Position numbers and translations under genes: made by a program
Notes under the pieces: model-generated
What the model was told of the DNA's origin: nothing
The model's input: the letters and a program-made list of their open reading frames with translations, nothing else
Database searches by the model: none
Part shown: positions 34,966 through 43,942 of the stretch, piece by piece
Position numbering within the stretch: the first letter of the stretch is position 1
Layout of the letters: each line of letters opens with the position of its first letter
Origin: Candidatus Desulfarcum epimagneticum
Lineage (GTDB): Bacteria > Desulfobacterota > Desulfobacteria > Desulfobacterales > CR-1
Direction: 5' to 3'
Length of the DNA: 64,000 nt
NCBI GenBank assembly: GCA_900659855.1
Contig: CAACVI010000034.1
Coordinates: 186,001 to 250,000, forward strand

Positions 34966-35221
34966 GGCGCTCTTCCCCCCTGTTTTATAAAAATCCGCGC
35001 GCTCACCCGCTCAAACAATTTATATCGTGAAATCTTCAAGGTCCCGGACCCTGATCAGACGGCATAATAAACCGGAGTCCGGAAAACACAGTTTCGGCGT
35101 TTTAATCACGCGTTTGAAAAAATTTTCAATATGGAAAGCCATCCCTGGGCCGTCGAATGGGAGATGCCGGAATCAGACGACAAATGGTTTAAAATTATCA
35201 CAATGAATTTTGTCCTGTCAA

Positions 35222-35252
35222 GGCGGATTCAAAATTAGATTTTGAATCCGCC
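35222..35252. repeat. Perfect hairpin, 14-bp arms
   Basis: GGCGGATTCAAAAT and its exact complement flank TAG. It lacks a T-tract on either strand. It may be an operator, REP-like element or the decayed end of a lost gene. Confidence 0.6.
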
Positions 35253-35300
35253 GTTTCCGGACCGGTTCCGTCATTTCGAATTTTCCCAACGCCGTCTTTC

Positions 35301-35329
35301 TTGACATTTTTCCTGATCATGTATATAAA
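35301..35329 (+). promoter_or_regulatory. Sigma-70-type promoter of the CaCA exchanger gene
   Basis: TTGACA (35301-35306), 17-base spacer, TATAAA (35324-35329), 53 bases before the ATG at 35383. Confidence 0.75.
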
Positions 35330-35382
35330 AAATTTGTGTGACAACCCGTATAAAACAAATCTGCCCGGAAGGGAGAGAAACA

Positions 35383-36372
35383 ATGGAAATGTTTTCATAT
35401 CTTTTTTTGTTTTGCGCGGCGGGCTTTATTCTTCTTTACTACGGGGCCGAATGGCTGGTGAAGGGGTCCTCAAGCCTGGCCGGGGATCTGGGCGTGACGC
35501 CCATTGTCATCGGTCTGACAGTGGTGGCCTTCGGGACCTCGGCGCCTGAGCTGGTGGTCAGCGTGATCTCGTCCGTCCGGGGAAAATCCATGATCGCGGT
35601 GGGAAACGTCATCGGCAGCAATATCTGCAACATCGCACTGGTGCTGGGGATGTCCTGTTTTCTGCGGCCCATCGAGTGCGCCCCCTCCATTGTCAGGCGC
35701 GACATCCCTTTGATGCTGGCCATTTCCCTGTATCTTTTCCTGATCTCGATCAATTCCGTCATTGGACGGCTGGAGGGCGCCACCCTCTTCGCGGGCATCA
35801 TTCTCTACACCCTCTACAATTACCGCGGCGCCTTGAATGAATCCGGACAGGGAGACGTGGATCGGAAATTCTGCATCATATCGGAGGTCAAAGAGATCGG
35901 GTGCGTGAACTCCCGGAAAACCCAGATATTTTTGATCCTCACAGGCATCGCCGGGGTCACGTCCGGAGCCGAACTCGTGGTGGATTCCGCCACCAAAATG
36001 ATGAAAATACTGGGGGTGGGGGAAAAATTCATCGGGCTCACCATCGTGGCCTTCGGCACCTCCCTGCCCGAGCTTGCCACCTCGGTGGTGGCGGCCATGC
36101 GAAAAGAAATGGACATCAGCGTGGGCAACCTGGTGGGAAGCAATGTGTTCAACATCTTAAGCGTGCTGGGCGCCGCCTCCCTGGTGAGACCCATCCATAT
36201 CCCCGGGGGATTTTTCCAGAGCGGTCTGATCATCGACTACGCGGTGATGATGGCCATCAGCGCCCTGCCCTGGCTCATGATGAGAAAAACCCCGGTTTTA
36301 ACAAAAAAAGACGGCCTCATTCTCCTGGCCTGCTACACGGGATATATCGGATGGCTGATCGCAAAAGCGTAA
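35383..36372 (+). CDS. CaCA-superfamily Na+/Ca2+ (or K+-dependent) exchanger, YrbG-like
   Basis: 329 residues, about ten membrane helices, with the two inverted alpha-repeats that bind the ions: GLTVVAFGTSAPELVVSV...GNVIGSNICNIALVLG and GLTIVAFGTSLPELATSVV...GNLVGSNVFNILSVLG. The start at 35383 follows GGGAGAG; an upstream in-frame ATG would add unlikely residues. The 3' end overlaps the next gene by 22 bases. Confidence 0.92.
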   Translation: MEMFSYLFLFCAAGFILLYYGAEWLVKGSSSLAGDLGVTPIVIGLTVVAFGTSAPELVVSVISSVRGKSMIAVGNVIGSNICNIALVLGMSCFLRPIECAPSIVRRDIPLMLAISLYLFLISINSVIGRLEGATLFAGIILYTLYNYRGALNESGQGDVDRKFCIISEVKEIGCVNSRKTQIFLILTGIAGVTSGAELVVDSATKMMKILGVGEKFIGLTIVAFGTSLPELATSVVAAMRKEMDISVGNLVGSNVFNILSVLGAASLVRPIHIPGGFFQSGLIIDYAVMMAISALPWLMMRKTPVLTKKDGLILLACYTGYIGWLIAKA

Positions 36373-37736
36373 TCCCATGGACGCGACTGAAGGCGTTTTT
36401 ATTTTCCGACAAAACCGCAGGGCGCGTCCCCTGGGCCATGGCCGGGATTCTTCTGGCCTACGCCCTTTTGTTTTATTTCCGGTTGTCCTTCGCCGACGAT
36501 CTGGACCTGATCCCTTTGATGGAAAAATACGACGCGGGCGCCCTTTCTCTCAAAGATTTCTTCCTGGCCCACCGGGAAAGCCATTTTCACGCCGGGGCGT
36601 ACTTCCTCCTGGTCCCCCTCATGATCCTGACCGGATGGAACAACCTGTGGGGGGTTGTCCTGAACGCGTTTTTACTGATTTTGAGCCACCAGGCTCTTTC
36701 CCGTCATCTCAGGCGCATGGCGTTTTCCGGAGATGATGCCATGAAATGGGCGGCCGCCCTGACCGCGTTTTTTCTGTTCTCCCTGGACCAGGCCGGAAAC
36801 CTTCTGTCCTCCTGGCAGATCGCGGTTTTCATGAATCTTTTCGCCACAGTGGCGGGAATCGTCCTCTTCTCCCGGGAAGAGCTTCATTACGGCCATTTTT
36901 TTCCAGGGGTTTTTTGCGCGGCTGTCGCCGTGTATAATTTTTCCACCGGGCTCGCCCTGCTGCCCACCCTTGGGCTCATGCTCGTGTTTCACCCGGAGCC
37001 GACGCGAAGGCGGCGTGTCGTCATGATCCTTTTATGGCTGGCCTTTTCCATGGCCCTGGCCTTTCATTTCAAGACAGCGGTTCTTGCAGGCGCCGGACAT
37101 ACGGACATGTCCACAGGGTCCAAAATGGCGTTTGTTTTGATTTACTCCCTGAAATACTTAGGCTCGTCCATCTCACGGTACGCCTCGGACTGGGTCATCC
37201 CATTTTCAGCGGCGGGCCTTTTTTTCGCCGCGGCCCAGGTCAGGCTCCTCATGGTCCGTTTCAAAACGCCGATTCTGCCTTTGATGGCGCCCCTGGCCAT
37301 GATGGCCTACGCCCTGGTCGTGTCTTTAATCACCGCTTTGGGACGCCTGGCCTTTGACACCGACCAGGCTCTGGTGTCGCGCTACATTAGTTTCTCAAAC
37401 TTTTTCTGGCTGGGCCTGTGTCTCATGGGCGTCATGGCCCTTTCCAGAATCAAAGAGGCAAAACGCCCTGTGGTGTGGATGAAAACAGACGCCCGGAAAA
37501 TCATTTTCAGGTTTCTGCTCATTTTAATCCTGATGAAAACCGGGAATATTGTCCAGGTGGCCCATAAAACGGCGGGAACGTCCCTTCAAAACCAGGCGCT
37601 CAGGCACAGGCTCATCGACTCCTACCCCCATGCGGCCCCCAAAGACCTGAAGTCCTTTTATCCCTTCGGACCTGAGACGGCCAGGCGATACCTGGACTAT
37701 CTGCATGAGCGCAAAACGCATCTTTTCAGAAAATAA
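36351..37736 (+). CDS. Polytopic membrane protein of unknown function
   Basis: 461 residues with roughly ten hydrophobic segments (for example MAGILLAYALLFYFRL, YFLLVPLMILTGW, VFCAAVAVYNFSTGLALLP). A loop after the first helix, SFADDLDLIPLMEKYDAG, followed by HRESHFHAGAYFL, resembles the acidic extracytoplasmic loop of GT-C type membrane glycosyltransferases, but no family is recognised firmly. The start overlaps the exchanger gene by 22 bases, so it is coupled; longer in-frame starts would duplicate the exchanger region. Confidence 0.7.
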   Translation: MADRKSVIPWTRLKAFLFSDKTAGRVPWAMAGILLAYALLFYFRLSFADDLDLIPLMEKYDAGALSLKDFFLAHRESHFHAGAYFLLVPLMILTGWNNLWGVVLNAFLLILSHQALSRHLRRMAFSGDDAMKWAAALTAFFLFSLDQAGNLLSSWQIAVFMNLFATVAGIVLFSREELHYGHFFPGVFCAAVAVYNFSTGLALLPTLGLMLVFHPEPTRRRRVVMILLWLAFSMALAFHFKTAVLAGAGHTDMSTGSKMAFVLIYSLKYLGSSISRYASDWVIPFSAAGLFFAAAQVRLLMVRFKTPILPLMAPLAMMAYALVVSLITALGRLAFDTDQALVSRYISFSNFFWLGLCLMGVMALSRIKEAKRPVVWMKTDARKIIFRFLLILILMKTGNIVQVAHKTAGTSLQNQALRHRLIDSYPHAAPKDLKSFYPFGPETARRYLDYLHERKTHLFRK

Positions 37737-37748
37737 GCCCCTTCGCCG

Positions 37749-38249
37749 TCAGGGTCTTTTTTGGGACATGATATGCCGGATCAGCCCACCGCTTTCTAAA
37801 AGCGAGCGCATGAAAGGAGGAATGGGGTGGGTCCGGTAAGTCTCCCCGGATGTCTCGTTGGCGATTCGCCCCTGGTCAAAATCAATCTTAAGAAGGTCCC
37901 CTTCATTGATTTTTTTCGCCTCCCGGCATTCCAGTATGGGCAAACCGATGTTAAAGGCGTTCCGGTAAAAAATCCGGGCGAAGCTCACCGCCGCGACGCA
38001 GGCGATCCCGGCGGCCTTGAGGGCCATGGGCGCGTGCTCTCTGGAAGAGCCGGACCCAAAATTTTTTCCGGCCGCGATGATGTCGCCCGGGGCGATGAGC
38101 CGGGCAAAACCCGGACGCGCCCCCTCCATGCAGTATTTTGAAAATTCCCCCGGGTCGCTTGAATTCAGATACGCCGCCGGAACAATGGCGTCCGTGTCAA
38201 TGTCGTCCCCGAATGTCCACGCATGTCCTTTGTGTGCCATCGTCTTCAT
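37749..38249 (-). CDS. leuD: 3-isopropylmalate dehydratase/homoaconitase-type small subunit
   Basis: 166 residues, the short (archaeal-type) small subunit. GDDIDTDAIVPAAYLNSSDP and the swivelling-domain signature GKNFGSGSSREHAPMALKAAG are diagnostic. The loop after AAYL (NSSDP), which decides substrate in this family, is not the YLRT of well-studied isopropylmalate isomerases, so homoaconitase or another 2-hydroxyacid isomerase is possible. Lies 34 bases downstream of leuC. A second ATG three codons in is an alternative start. Confidence 0.88.
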   Translation of the reverse strand: MKTMAHKGHAWTFGDDIDTDAIVPAAYLNSSDPGEFSKYCMEGARPGFARLIAPGDIIAAGKNFGSGSSREHAPMALKAAGIACVAAVSFARIFYRNAFNIGLPILECREAKKINEGDLLKIDFDQGRIANETSGETYRTHPIPPFMRSLLESGGLIRHIMSQKRP

Positions 38250-38283
38250 CCATTTTTGGGTTAGGTCGGATTCTTAAAAGCCG

Positions 38284-39552
38284 TCACAGCGTCTCGTCCG
38301 GACCGGCGATCTTTCCGGCCACGGCCGAGGCGGCGGCCACGGCGGCTCCTGAAAGATAAACCTCGCTTTCCGGATGCCCCATGCGGCCCCTGAAGTTGCG
38401 GTTGGTGGTGGCCACGGCCCGCTCTCCTTTGGCCAGAACGCCCATGTGGCCCCCCAGGCACGGGCCGCAGGTGGGGGGGCCGATGACGGCGCCCGCGTCG
38501 AGGAAAATCTCCAAAAGACCCTCTTTCAGGGCCGCGCGGTAAATGGCGGGGGTGGCGGGCAGCACGATCAGCCGAACGCCTTTGGCCGCCTTTTGGCCTT
38601 TGAGAACGGCGGCCGCCGTCCTCAAGTCCTCGATTCTTCCGTTGGTGCACGAGCCGATGACCGACTGGTCGATGGGAATGTCCCCGGCTTCGGAGACGTT
38701 TTTCACATTTTCGGGAAGATGGGGAAAGGCCACCTGGGGCTCAATGGCGGCCGCGTCGATTTCCAGTTTTTTTTCATATTGGGCGTCGGGATCGCTTTCA
38801 TAAAAACGAAATTCCCGAAGCGCCCGGTCCGAGACATACTCCCGGACCACGGAGTCGGGGGCGATGATCCCGTTTTTCGCCCCGGCCTCCACCGCCATGT
38901 TGGCCATGGTCAAACGCCCGGAAACCCCCAGGGCCTGAATGGCCGGGCCGTCGAATTCCATGGCCATGTAAAGCGCCCCGTCCACCCCTGTCCGGCCGAT
39001 GACATGCAGGATCAGGTCTTTGGCCTCCACCCAGGGATTCAGAGCGCCTTTGAAGACGATTTTCATGGACGCCGGAACTTTCAGCCATATTTCGCCGGTG
39101 ATCATCACCGCCGCCAGATCGGCGCTGCCCACCCCTGTGGCAAAGGCGCCCAGGCCCCCGTAGGAGCAGGTGTGGCTGTCCGCGCCGATGACGATGTCGC
39201 CGGGCAGAGCCATTCCCTTCTCAGGCAGAAGGGCGTGCTCCACACCGACATCGCCGCCTTCATAAAAATGCGGCAGACTGTGTTTGTTCGCGAAGTTCCG
39301 GAGTATTTGAACCTGCCCGGCGGACTGGACGTCCTTGTTGGGGGTAAAATGATCGGCCACAAGGGCCAGCCTTTCGGGGTCAAACACTTTTTGGGCGCCA
39401 GCCTTTTCAAAGCGTTCGATGGAGATGGGCGCGGTGATGTCGTTGGCCAGGGCCATGTCCACCCGGGCGGTGATGAAGTCCCCCGGCGAGACATGATCCA
39501 GGCCCGCGTGGGCCGCCAGAATTTTTTCCGTGATGGTCATGGGATGGCTCAT
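38284..39552 (-). CDS. leuC: 3-isopropylmalate dehydratase/homoaconitase-type large subunit
   Basis: 422 residues. Fe-S cluster cysteines in VIGSCTNGR and PPTCGPCLGGH, plus GADSHTCSYGGLGAFATGVG and NRNFRGRMG, mark the aconitase superfamily two-subunit form. With the small subunit it isomerises isopropylmalate (leucine synthesis) or a related acid. No leuA or leuB in the window. AGGAGG-like sequence precedes the ATG. Confidence 0.92.
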   Translation of the reverse strand: MSHPMTITEKILAAHAGLDHVSPGDFITARVDMALANDITAPISIERFEKAGAQKVFDPERLALVADHFTPNKDVQSAGQVQILRNFANKHSLPHFYEGGDVGVEHALLPEKGMALPGDIVIGADSHTCSYGGLGAFATGVGSADLAAVMITGEIWLKVPASMKIVFKGALNPWVEAKDLILHVIGRTGVDGALYMAMEFDGPAIQALGVSGRLTMANMAVEAGAKNGIIAPDSVVREYVSDRALREFRFYESDPDAQYEKKLEIDAAAIEPQVAFPHLPENVKNVSEAGDIPIDQSVIGSCTNGRIEDLRTAAAVLKGQKAAKGVRLIVLPATPAIYRAALKEGLLEIFLDAGAVIGPPTCGPCLGGHMGVLAKGERAVATTNRNFRGRMGHPESEVYLSGAAVAAASAVAGKIAGPDETL

Positions 39553-39576
39553 GTGACCTCCTGGGCGGTGAAAATG

Positions 39577-41391
39577 TCAGTCGGAACCGGATTTCAGGGC
39601 CGAAAGAAAGGCGGACTGGGGAATCATCACCTTTCCCACCATTTTCATCCGCTTTTTTCCTTTTTTCTGTTTTTCAAGGAGTTTTCGTTTTCGCGTGATG
39701 TCCCCGCCGTAGCATTTGGCCGTCACATCCTTCCGATAGGCCGACACGGTTGAGCGGGAAATGATCTTGGCGCCGATGGCGCCTTGTATGGCGATCTTGA
39801 ACATCTGGCGGGGTATTTCTTCCTTCAGCTTTTCACAGGTTTTCCTGGCCCTTTCCACAGCGCGATCCCTGTGGACGAGCTGGGACAGGGCGTCCACCCG
39901 CTCCCCGTTGATGAGAATGTCCATCTTCACAAGATCGGCGGGCCTTCGATCAATGATGTCGTAATCAAATGACCCGTAGCCCCGGGTGATGGATTTAAGG
40001 ACGTCATAAAAATCAAAAATCACCTCGGCAAGGGGAAGCTCAAAAATCATCTCCAGGCGATCGCTGGCAAAATACTGGTAATTTTTGTTCACCCCCCTCC
40101 GGTCGAGACAGAGTTTCATCACCGCCCCCATATAACGGTCGGGAATAATGATGGAGGCCCGTATAAAGGGCTCCAGAGCGGCCTCTATCAGGGTCGGGTC
40201 CGGGTACAGCGCCGGGTTGTCGATAATCACCGCCGAACCGTCGTTCATGATCAGCTCATATTGCACCGAAGGGGCGGTGAGAATCAGCGACAGGCCGTAC
40301 TCCCGCTCCAGCCTCTCCTGAACCACCTCAAGATGCAAAAGACCCAGGAAACCGCATCTGAAACCGAATCCCAGCGCCGCGGAGGCGTCTTTTTCATAAA
40401 TCAGCGCCGCGTCATTTAATTTCAGCTTTTCCAGACCCGTGGCAAGGTCCTGATAATCGTCTGAGGCCACGGGATAAATGGAGGAGAACACCACCGGCTT
40501 GGTCTCCCTGAATCCCGGCAGCGGCTCGGTGGAGGGATTGCCGTCAAGGGTGAGGGTGTCGCCGATGCGGGTGTCGCTCACGGTCTTGATTCCCGCGATG
40601 ATGTAGCCCACATCGCCGGCGGAGATGACCCGGACCGGCTCCCTTTGTATTTTGAACCGCCCGGTCTCCTCAACCCGGTACGACGCCTGATTCCACATGA
40701 ACCGGATTTTGTCGCCGGGCCGGACCGCGCCGTCAAAGACCCGGAAATGAATGACGGTTCCCCGGAAGGGATCGTAGTGGGAGTCGAAAATCAGCCCCCT
40801 CAAGGGTTTGGACGGGTCTCCTTCGGGCGGCGGCAGACGGTGGACCACGCTTTCCAGCACATCCTCGATTCCCACGCCGTCCTTGGCGGATGCCAGAATG
40901 GCCCCGTCCGGGTCCAGCCCCAGGTCGTCTTCGATCTGCTGTTTCACCCGGTCGATATCCGCCGATGGCAGATCAATCTTGTTAATGACCGGGATAATCT
41001 CCAGATCGTGCTCAAGGGCCAGGTACAGATTGGCCAGGGTCTGGGCCTCCACGCCCTGGCTGGCGTCGATGAGAAGAAGCGCCCCTTCGCAGGACGCCAG
41101 CGCCCGGGACACCTCGTAGGAAAAATCCACATGGCCCGGGGTGTCGATGAGGTTCAGGGAGTAGGTCTGGCCGTCCAGCGCCCGGTAGGGCAGGCACACC
41201 GTCTGGCTTTTAATGGTGATTCCCCTTTCCCGCTCGATGTCCATGGTGTCCAGGATCTGGTCTTTGAAATCCCGGTCGGACACCAGGCCCGCGGCCTGAA
41301 TCAGCCGGTCGGAAAGGGTGGATTTCCCATGGTCGATATGGGCGATAATGCTGAAATTGCGTATGTGTTTCAAGTGTGTGTTCCGTGACAA
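39577..41391 (-). CDS. lepA: Elongation factor 4 (back-translocating GTPase)
   Basis: About 604 residues from a TTG at 41391; a second TTG at 41373 (directly before [18 protein letters not shown]) is equally possible, and no good ribosome binding site decides between them. G1 [10 protein letters not shown]2 [13 protein letters not shown]3 DTPGHVDF, G4 NKIDLPSAD, and the LepA-specific C-terminal domain ending [20 protein letters not shown], then VMIPQSAF. Ribosome-associated, quality control of translation. Confidence 0.93.
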   Translation of the reverse strand: MSRNTHLKHIRNFSIIAHIDHGKSTLSDRLIQAAGLVSDRDFKDQILDTMDIERERGITIKSQTVCLPYRALDGQTYSLNLIDTPGHVDFSYEVSRALASCEGALLLIDASQGVEAQTLANLYLALEHDLEIIPVINKIDLPSADIDRVKQQIEDDLGLDPDGAILASAKDGVGIEDVLESVVHRLPPPEGDPSKPLRGLIFDSHYDPFRGTVIHFRVFDGAVRPGDKIRFMWNQASYRVEETGRFKIQREPVRVISAGDVGYIIAGIKTVSDTRIGDTLTLDGNPSTEPLPGFRETKPVVFSSIYPVASDDYQDLATGLEKLKLNDAALIYEKDASAALGFGFRCGFLGLLHLEVVQERLEREYGLSLILTAPSVQYELIMNDGSAVIIDNPALYPDPTLIEAALEPFIRASIIIPDRYMGAVMKLCLDRRGVNKNYQYFASDRLEMIFELPLAEVIFDFYDVLKSITRGYGSFDYDIIDRRPADLVKMDILINGERVDALSQLVHRDRAVERARKTCEKLKEEIPRQMFKIAIQGAIGAKIISRSTVSAYRKDVTAKCYGGDITRKRKLLEKQKKGKKRMKMVGKVMIPQSAFLSALKSGSD

Positions 41392-41480
41392 TAAATGAAT
41401 AAAGGTTGACCCGGGCCGGCCATGCCGGGCGCGAGATTTGAAGAAAAACTCAGGAGACGCGCTCAAAGGGGGGAAAAGCG

Positions 41481-41514
41481 GGGGCAAGGCCCTGTTGAAA
41501 AAGGGCCTTGCCCC
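41481..41514 (-). terminator. Hairpin terminator between the 103-aa gene and lepA
   Basis: 13-bp stem GGGGCAAGGCCCT / AGGGCCTTGCCCC with an 8-base loop. On the reverse strand it is followed by CGCTTTTCC, a weak T-tract. Placed 50 bases after the 41567-41878 gene. Confidence 0.6.
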
Positions 41515-41566
41515 GTGAAATATTTAAAAAATGATCCTGACGGAACCGCCGCAGGCTCCACGAATC

Positions 41567-41878
41567 CTAACCGGGAACGGAAACCGGGGCGGCCTTTCCG
41601 ATGAAATTCATGGTCTCCTCGTACTGGGAGCGCAGATCCACCACGCCGTCGTCGATCTCTTTCTTCTGAGGGCTCCAGTCGGCCGGGCATTCGGTTTTGA
41701 GCTGATCGATCTTGGCCTCCATTTCGGTCACAAGGATCTTGACATTGTTGAAATAGGCCATGGCCTTTTCCTTGTCCGCTGTTCCCAGCTCATCGGATTT
41801 GGCGATGGCGTCAAAAAATTTGGCCTTCCACTCTTTCAGTTCCGTCTCCATTCCGCCACAAAAATCTTTTACGTCCAT
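41567..41878 (-). CDS. Small coiled-coil hypothetical protein (103 aa)
   Basis: Predicted almost entirely helical: METELKEWKAKFFDAIAKSD, AYFNNVKILVTEMEAKIDQL, WSPQKKEIDDGVVDLRSQYE. AAGGAGG lies at ideal spacing before the ATG, so it is surely translated. Two cysteines (VKDFCGG, TECPAD). No signal peptide, no recognised domain. Function unknown; monocistronic by its own terminator. Confidence 0.75.
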   Translation of the reverse strand: MDVKDFCGGMETELKEWKAKFFDAIAKSDELGTADKEKAMAYFNNVKILVTEMEAKIDQLKTECPADWSPQKKEIDDGVVDLRSQYEETMNFIGKAAPVSVPG

Positions 41879-42133
41879 ACAAACCTCCTTAAGTTTATAC
41901 TGGTTGAAATGATTTAAGCAAAATTACTTCTGGAACCGGTTTGGGAACGCCCGGATAGGCGCCTCTTCTTCCGGGCTCAAACCAAAAATATAAATATCAA
42001 TCAGATTGTGCGTCATTGTTTTTTTTATAAACAAAGATAACACAAAAAAACCGACTTGTAAAGGCCTGTCTTGAAATTTTCGTAAATTCGTCAAAAACAG
42101 ACGCGACGCGTTTCTCTCACGATGTCCGTCCTG

Positions 42134-43315
42134 TCAGGTGGTTTTTCGGCAAAGCGGCGAGATATCCCGCAGGGACTTCACAATGTCTTGCAGGGATTTC
42201 AAAAATCCCATAATGTCCTCCCGGGTGTTTTCAATGCCCGGGGTCACCATAATGACGCCCTGGGCGTCGGCGTGGTCCAGACCGATGGACATCAGCACAT
42301 GGGAGGCCCGCAGGGACCCCGTGGCGCACGCCGACCGGGTGGAGACCCGGTATCCGTCGTCATCCAGCATCAGCACGATGCTTTCCCCCTCGATATACCG
42401 GATGGCCACGGACAGCAGATTGGGCAGCCCGTTTTCCGGGTCGCCGTTGATATAATAGTTGTCGATATGGTTGGGAAGCTCCTCAATGACCAGATCCCTC
42501 AAACCCTTTATATGGGCGATCCTGTCATCCATATTTTCCCGGGCCAGCCTCGCGGCCTCCCCCATGCCCACGATGCCGATGATGTTTTCCGTTCCGGCCC
42601 GCTTGTTCCTCTCCTGGATTCCCCCGTCCAGAATGGGCCAGACCCTCACGCCCTGGCGGACGTAAAGCCCGCCCACGCCCACGGGGCCGTAATAGGGATT
42701 TGAGGCGAAACTCATCAGGTCCACCCCGAGCTTTTGAACATCCACCGGGACCACCCCCACCGAATCCACGGCGTCGGAGTGAAAAAGGATTTTTTTCTCC
42801 TTTGTGATCTTCGATATCTCCTCAATGGGCTGAAAGGTCCCGATCTCGTTGTTGCTGTGCATCACGGACACCAGGATGGTCTCGTCCGTGATGGCTTTCG
42901 CCACGTCGTCGGGATTGACCCGGCCTTTGGAGTCCACGCCCACGGAGGTCGCCGAAAAACCCATCTGGGAGAGCCGCTTGAGGCTTTTGTTGGCGGAGTT
43001 GTGCTCGATGTTGGTCGTGACAATGTGGCGGCCCTTTTCCGAATTGGCGAAGGCCGCGCCCTTGATGGCGTGATTCACGGATTCGGTCCCGCCGGATGTG
43101 AACACCACCTCCCGGGGGGTTTTGCAGTGAATCAGCCGCGCCACGGATTCCCGGGCCTCGTCCAGGGCCAGAATGGCCTCGTCGGCGCCGGAGTTCTGGC
43201 CCGAGGGGTTCCCGTAATTTTTTTCCATGGCCCTGACCATTTTGTCCCGCGCCTCCGGCAGGATATGATTGGCCGATATGTGGTCCAGATTGACAGGGGT
43301 CATCTTAATTTTCAT
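42134..43315 (-). CDS. IscS/NifS-like protein without the PLP-binding lysine
   Basis: 393 residues of class V aminotransferase/cysteine desulfurase type: LDHISANHILPEARDKM, VVFTSGGTESVNHAI, TNIEHNSANKSL (His105), HSDAVDSVG and the active Cys in STRSACATGSLRASHVL (C330). At the PLP lysine site, canonically S-x-H-K-x-x-G-P-K-G, it reads SFASNPYYGPVGVG: His and Lys are Asn206 and Pro207. The Gln that contacts PLP (DAVQ) is Asp (DAVD). No PLP aldimine can form, so desulfurase activity is not expected. It is followed upstream on the strand by its IscU partner, 8 bases away. Archaeoglobus fulgidus IscS is a known homologue that lacks this lysine. A later ATG at 43303 is an alternative start. Confidence 0.88.
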   Translation of the reverse strand: MKIKMTPVNLDHISANHILPEARDKMVRAMEKNYGNPSGQNSGADEAILALDEARESVARLIHCKTPREVVFTSGGTESVNHAIKGAAFANSEKGRHIVTTNIEHNSANKSLKRLSQMGFSATSVGVDSKGRVNPDDVAKAITDETILVSVMHSNNEIGTFQPIEEISKITKEKKILFHSDAVDSVGVVPVDVQKLGVDLMSFASNPYYGPVGVGGLYVRQGVRVWPILDGGIQERNKRAGTENIIGIVGMGEAARLARENMDDRIAHIKGLRDLVIEELPNHIDNYYINGDPENGLPNLLSVAIRYIEGESIVLMLDDDGYRVSTRSACATGSLRASHVLMSIGLDHADAQGVIMVTPGIENTREDIMGFLKSLQDIVKSLRDISPLCRKTT

Positions 43316-43323
43316 CTCCTTCC

Positions 43324-43842
43324 TTAGTGATGTTCCTCAAGATCCGACTGGCACGCCTTGCAGAAGGAAATGTCGTCGCTGATCGACGCGTCGCAATAGG
43401 GGCACAGCAGCTGCTCGCACTGCTTGGAATCGATCTCCTCAAGCTCCACCTTGGGTTTGGGACGCTCAATGCCGGCCTTTTTGTCCTCATAGTCCTGGAT
43501 GGCCAGATGAAGCGCGTCGGCCCCGAGATTGGAGCAGTGCATCTTGTTTTTGGGAAGGCCCTCCAGCGCCTTGGCCACGTCCTTGTTGGTGATCTTTTTG
43601 GCTTCCCCAATGGTTTTGCCCCGGGACATCTCCGTGAGCATGCTGGAAACGGCGATGGCCGAGCCACAGCCGAATGTCTGAAACTTGATGTCGTCGATGA
43701 CGTCGTCTTTTATTTTCAGGTAAAGGGTCATCATATCCCCGCATAAGGGGTTGCCCACCTCTCCCACGCCGTCCGCGTCCTCGATGACGCCCACGTTCCT
43801 GGGATTCCTGAAGTGATCCATCACTGCTTTTGAATACAACAT
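43324..43842 (-). CDS. iscU: IscU/NifU-type Fe-S scaffold with a C-terminal zinc-ribbon-like tail
   Basis: 172 residues. IscU domain (about 1-125): MLYSKAVMDHFRNPRNVG, the three cluster cysteines and Asp in GNPLCGDMM, TFGCGSAIAVSS and MHCSNLGADAL. An extra tail (about 145-172) has CPYCDASISDDISFCKACQS, a zinc-ribbon or rubredoxin-like knuckle pair not present in classic IscU. AGGAGG precedes the ATG. First gene of a two-gene unit with the lysine-less IscS-like protein; likely forms the scaffold complex for Fe-S assembly. Confidence 0.9.
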   Translation of the reverse strand: MLYSKAVMDHFRNPRNVGVIEDADGVGEVGNPLCGDMMTLYLKIKDDVIDDIKFQTFGCGSAIAVSSMLTEMSRGKTIGEAKKITNKDVAKALEGLPKNKMHCSNLGADALHLAIQDYEDKKAGIERPKPKVELEEIDSKQCEQLLCPYCDASISDDISFCKACQSDLEEHH

Positions 43843-43942
43843 AACATCCTCCTCGATTTTGGGGGAAGCCTACCACAACTCCCATCGAATATTCAAGGAA
43901 TAATTGGCCGTTTTTCCCCCTTCCCGAATTTTTAAGCGCCCG

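Larger units (their letters stand above)
34966..35382. other. Divergent intergenic region (417 bases)
   Basis: Between the reverse acyl-CoA dehydrogenase gene and the forward exchanger gene. It contains the 31-base hairpin at 35222-35252 and the promoter at 35301-35329. The remaining left 250 bases show no convincing ORF or RNA. Confidence 0.6.

Noticed and set aside
38374..39753. 459-codon forward ORF opposite leuC
   Set aside because: LeuC motifs (SCTNGR, TCGPCLGGH) are all in the reverse frame; the forward frame is a shadow.
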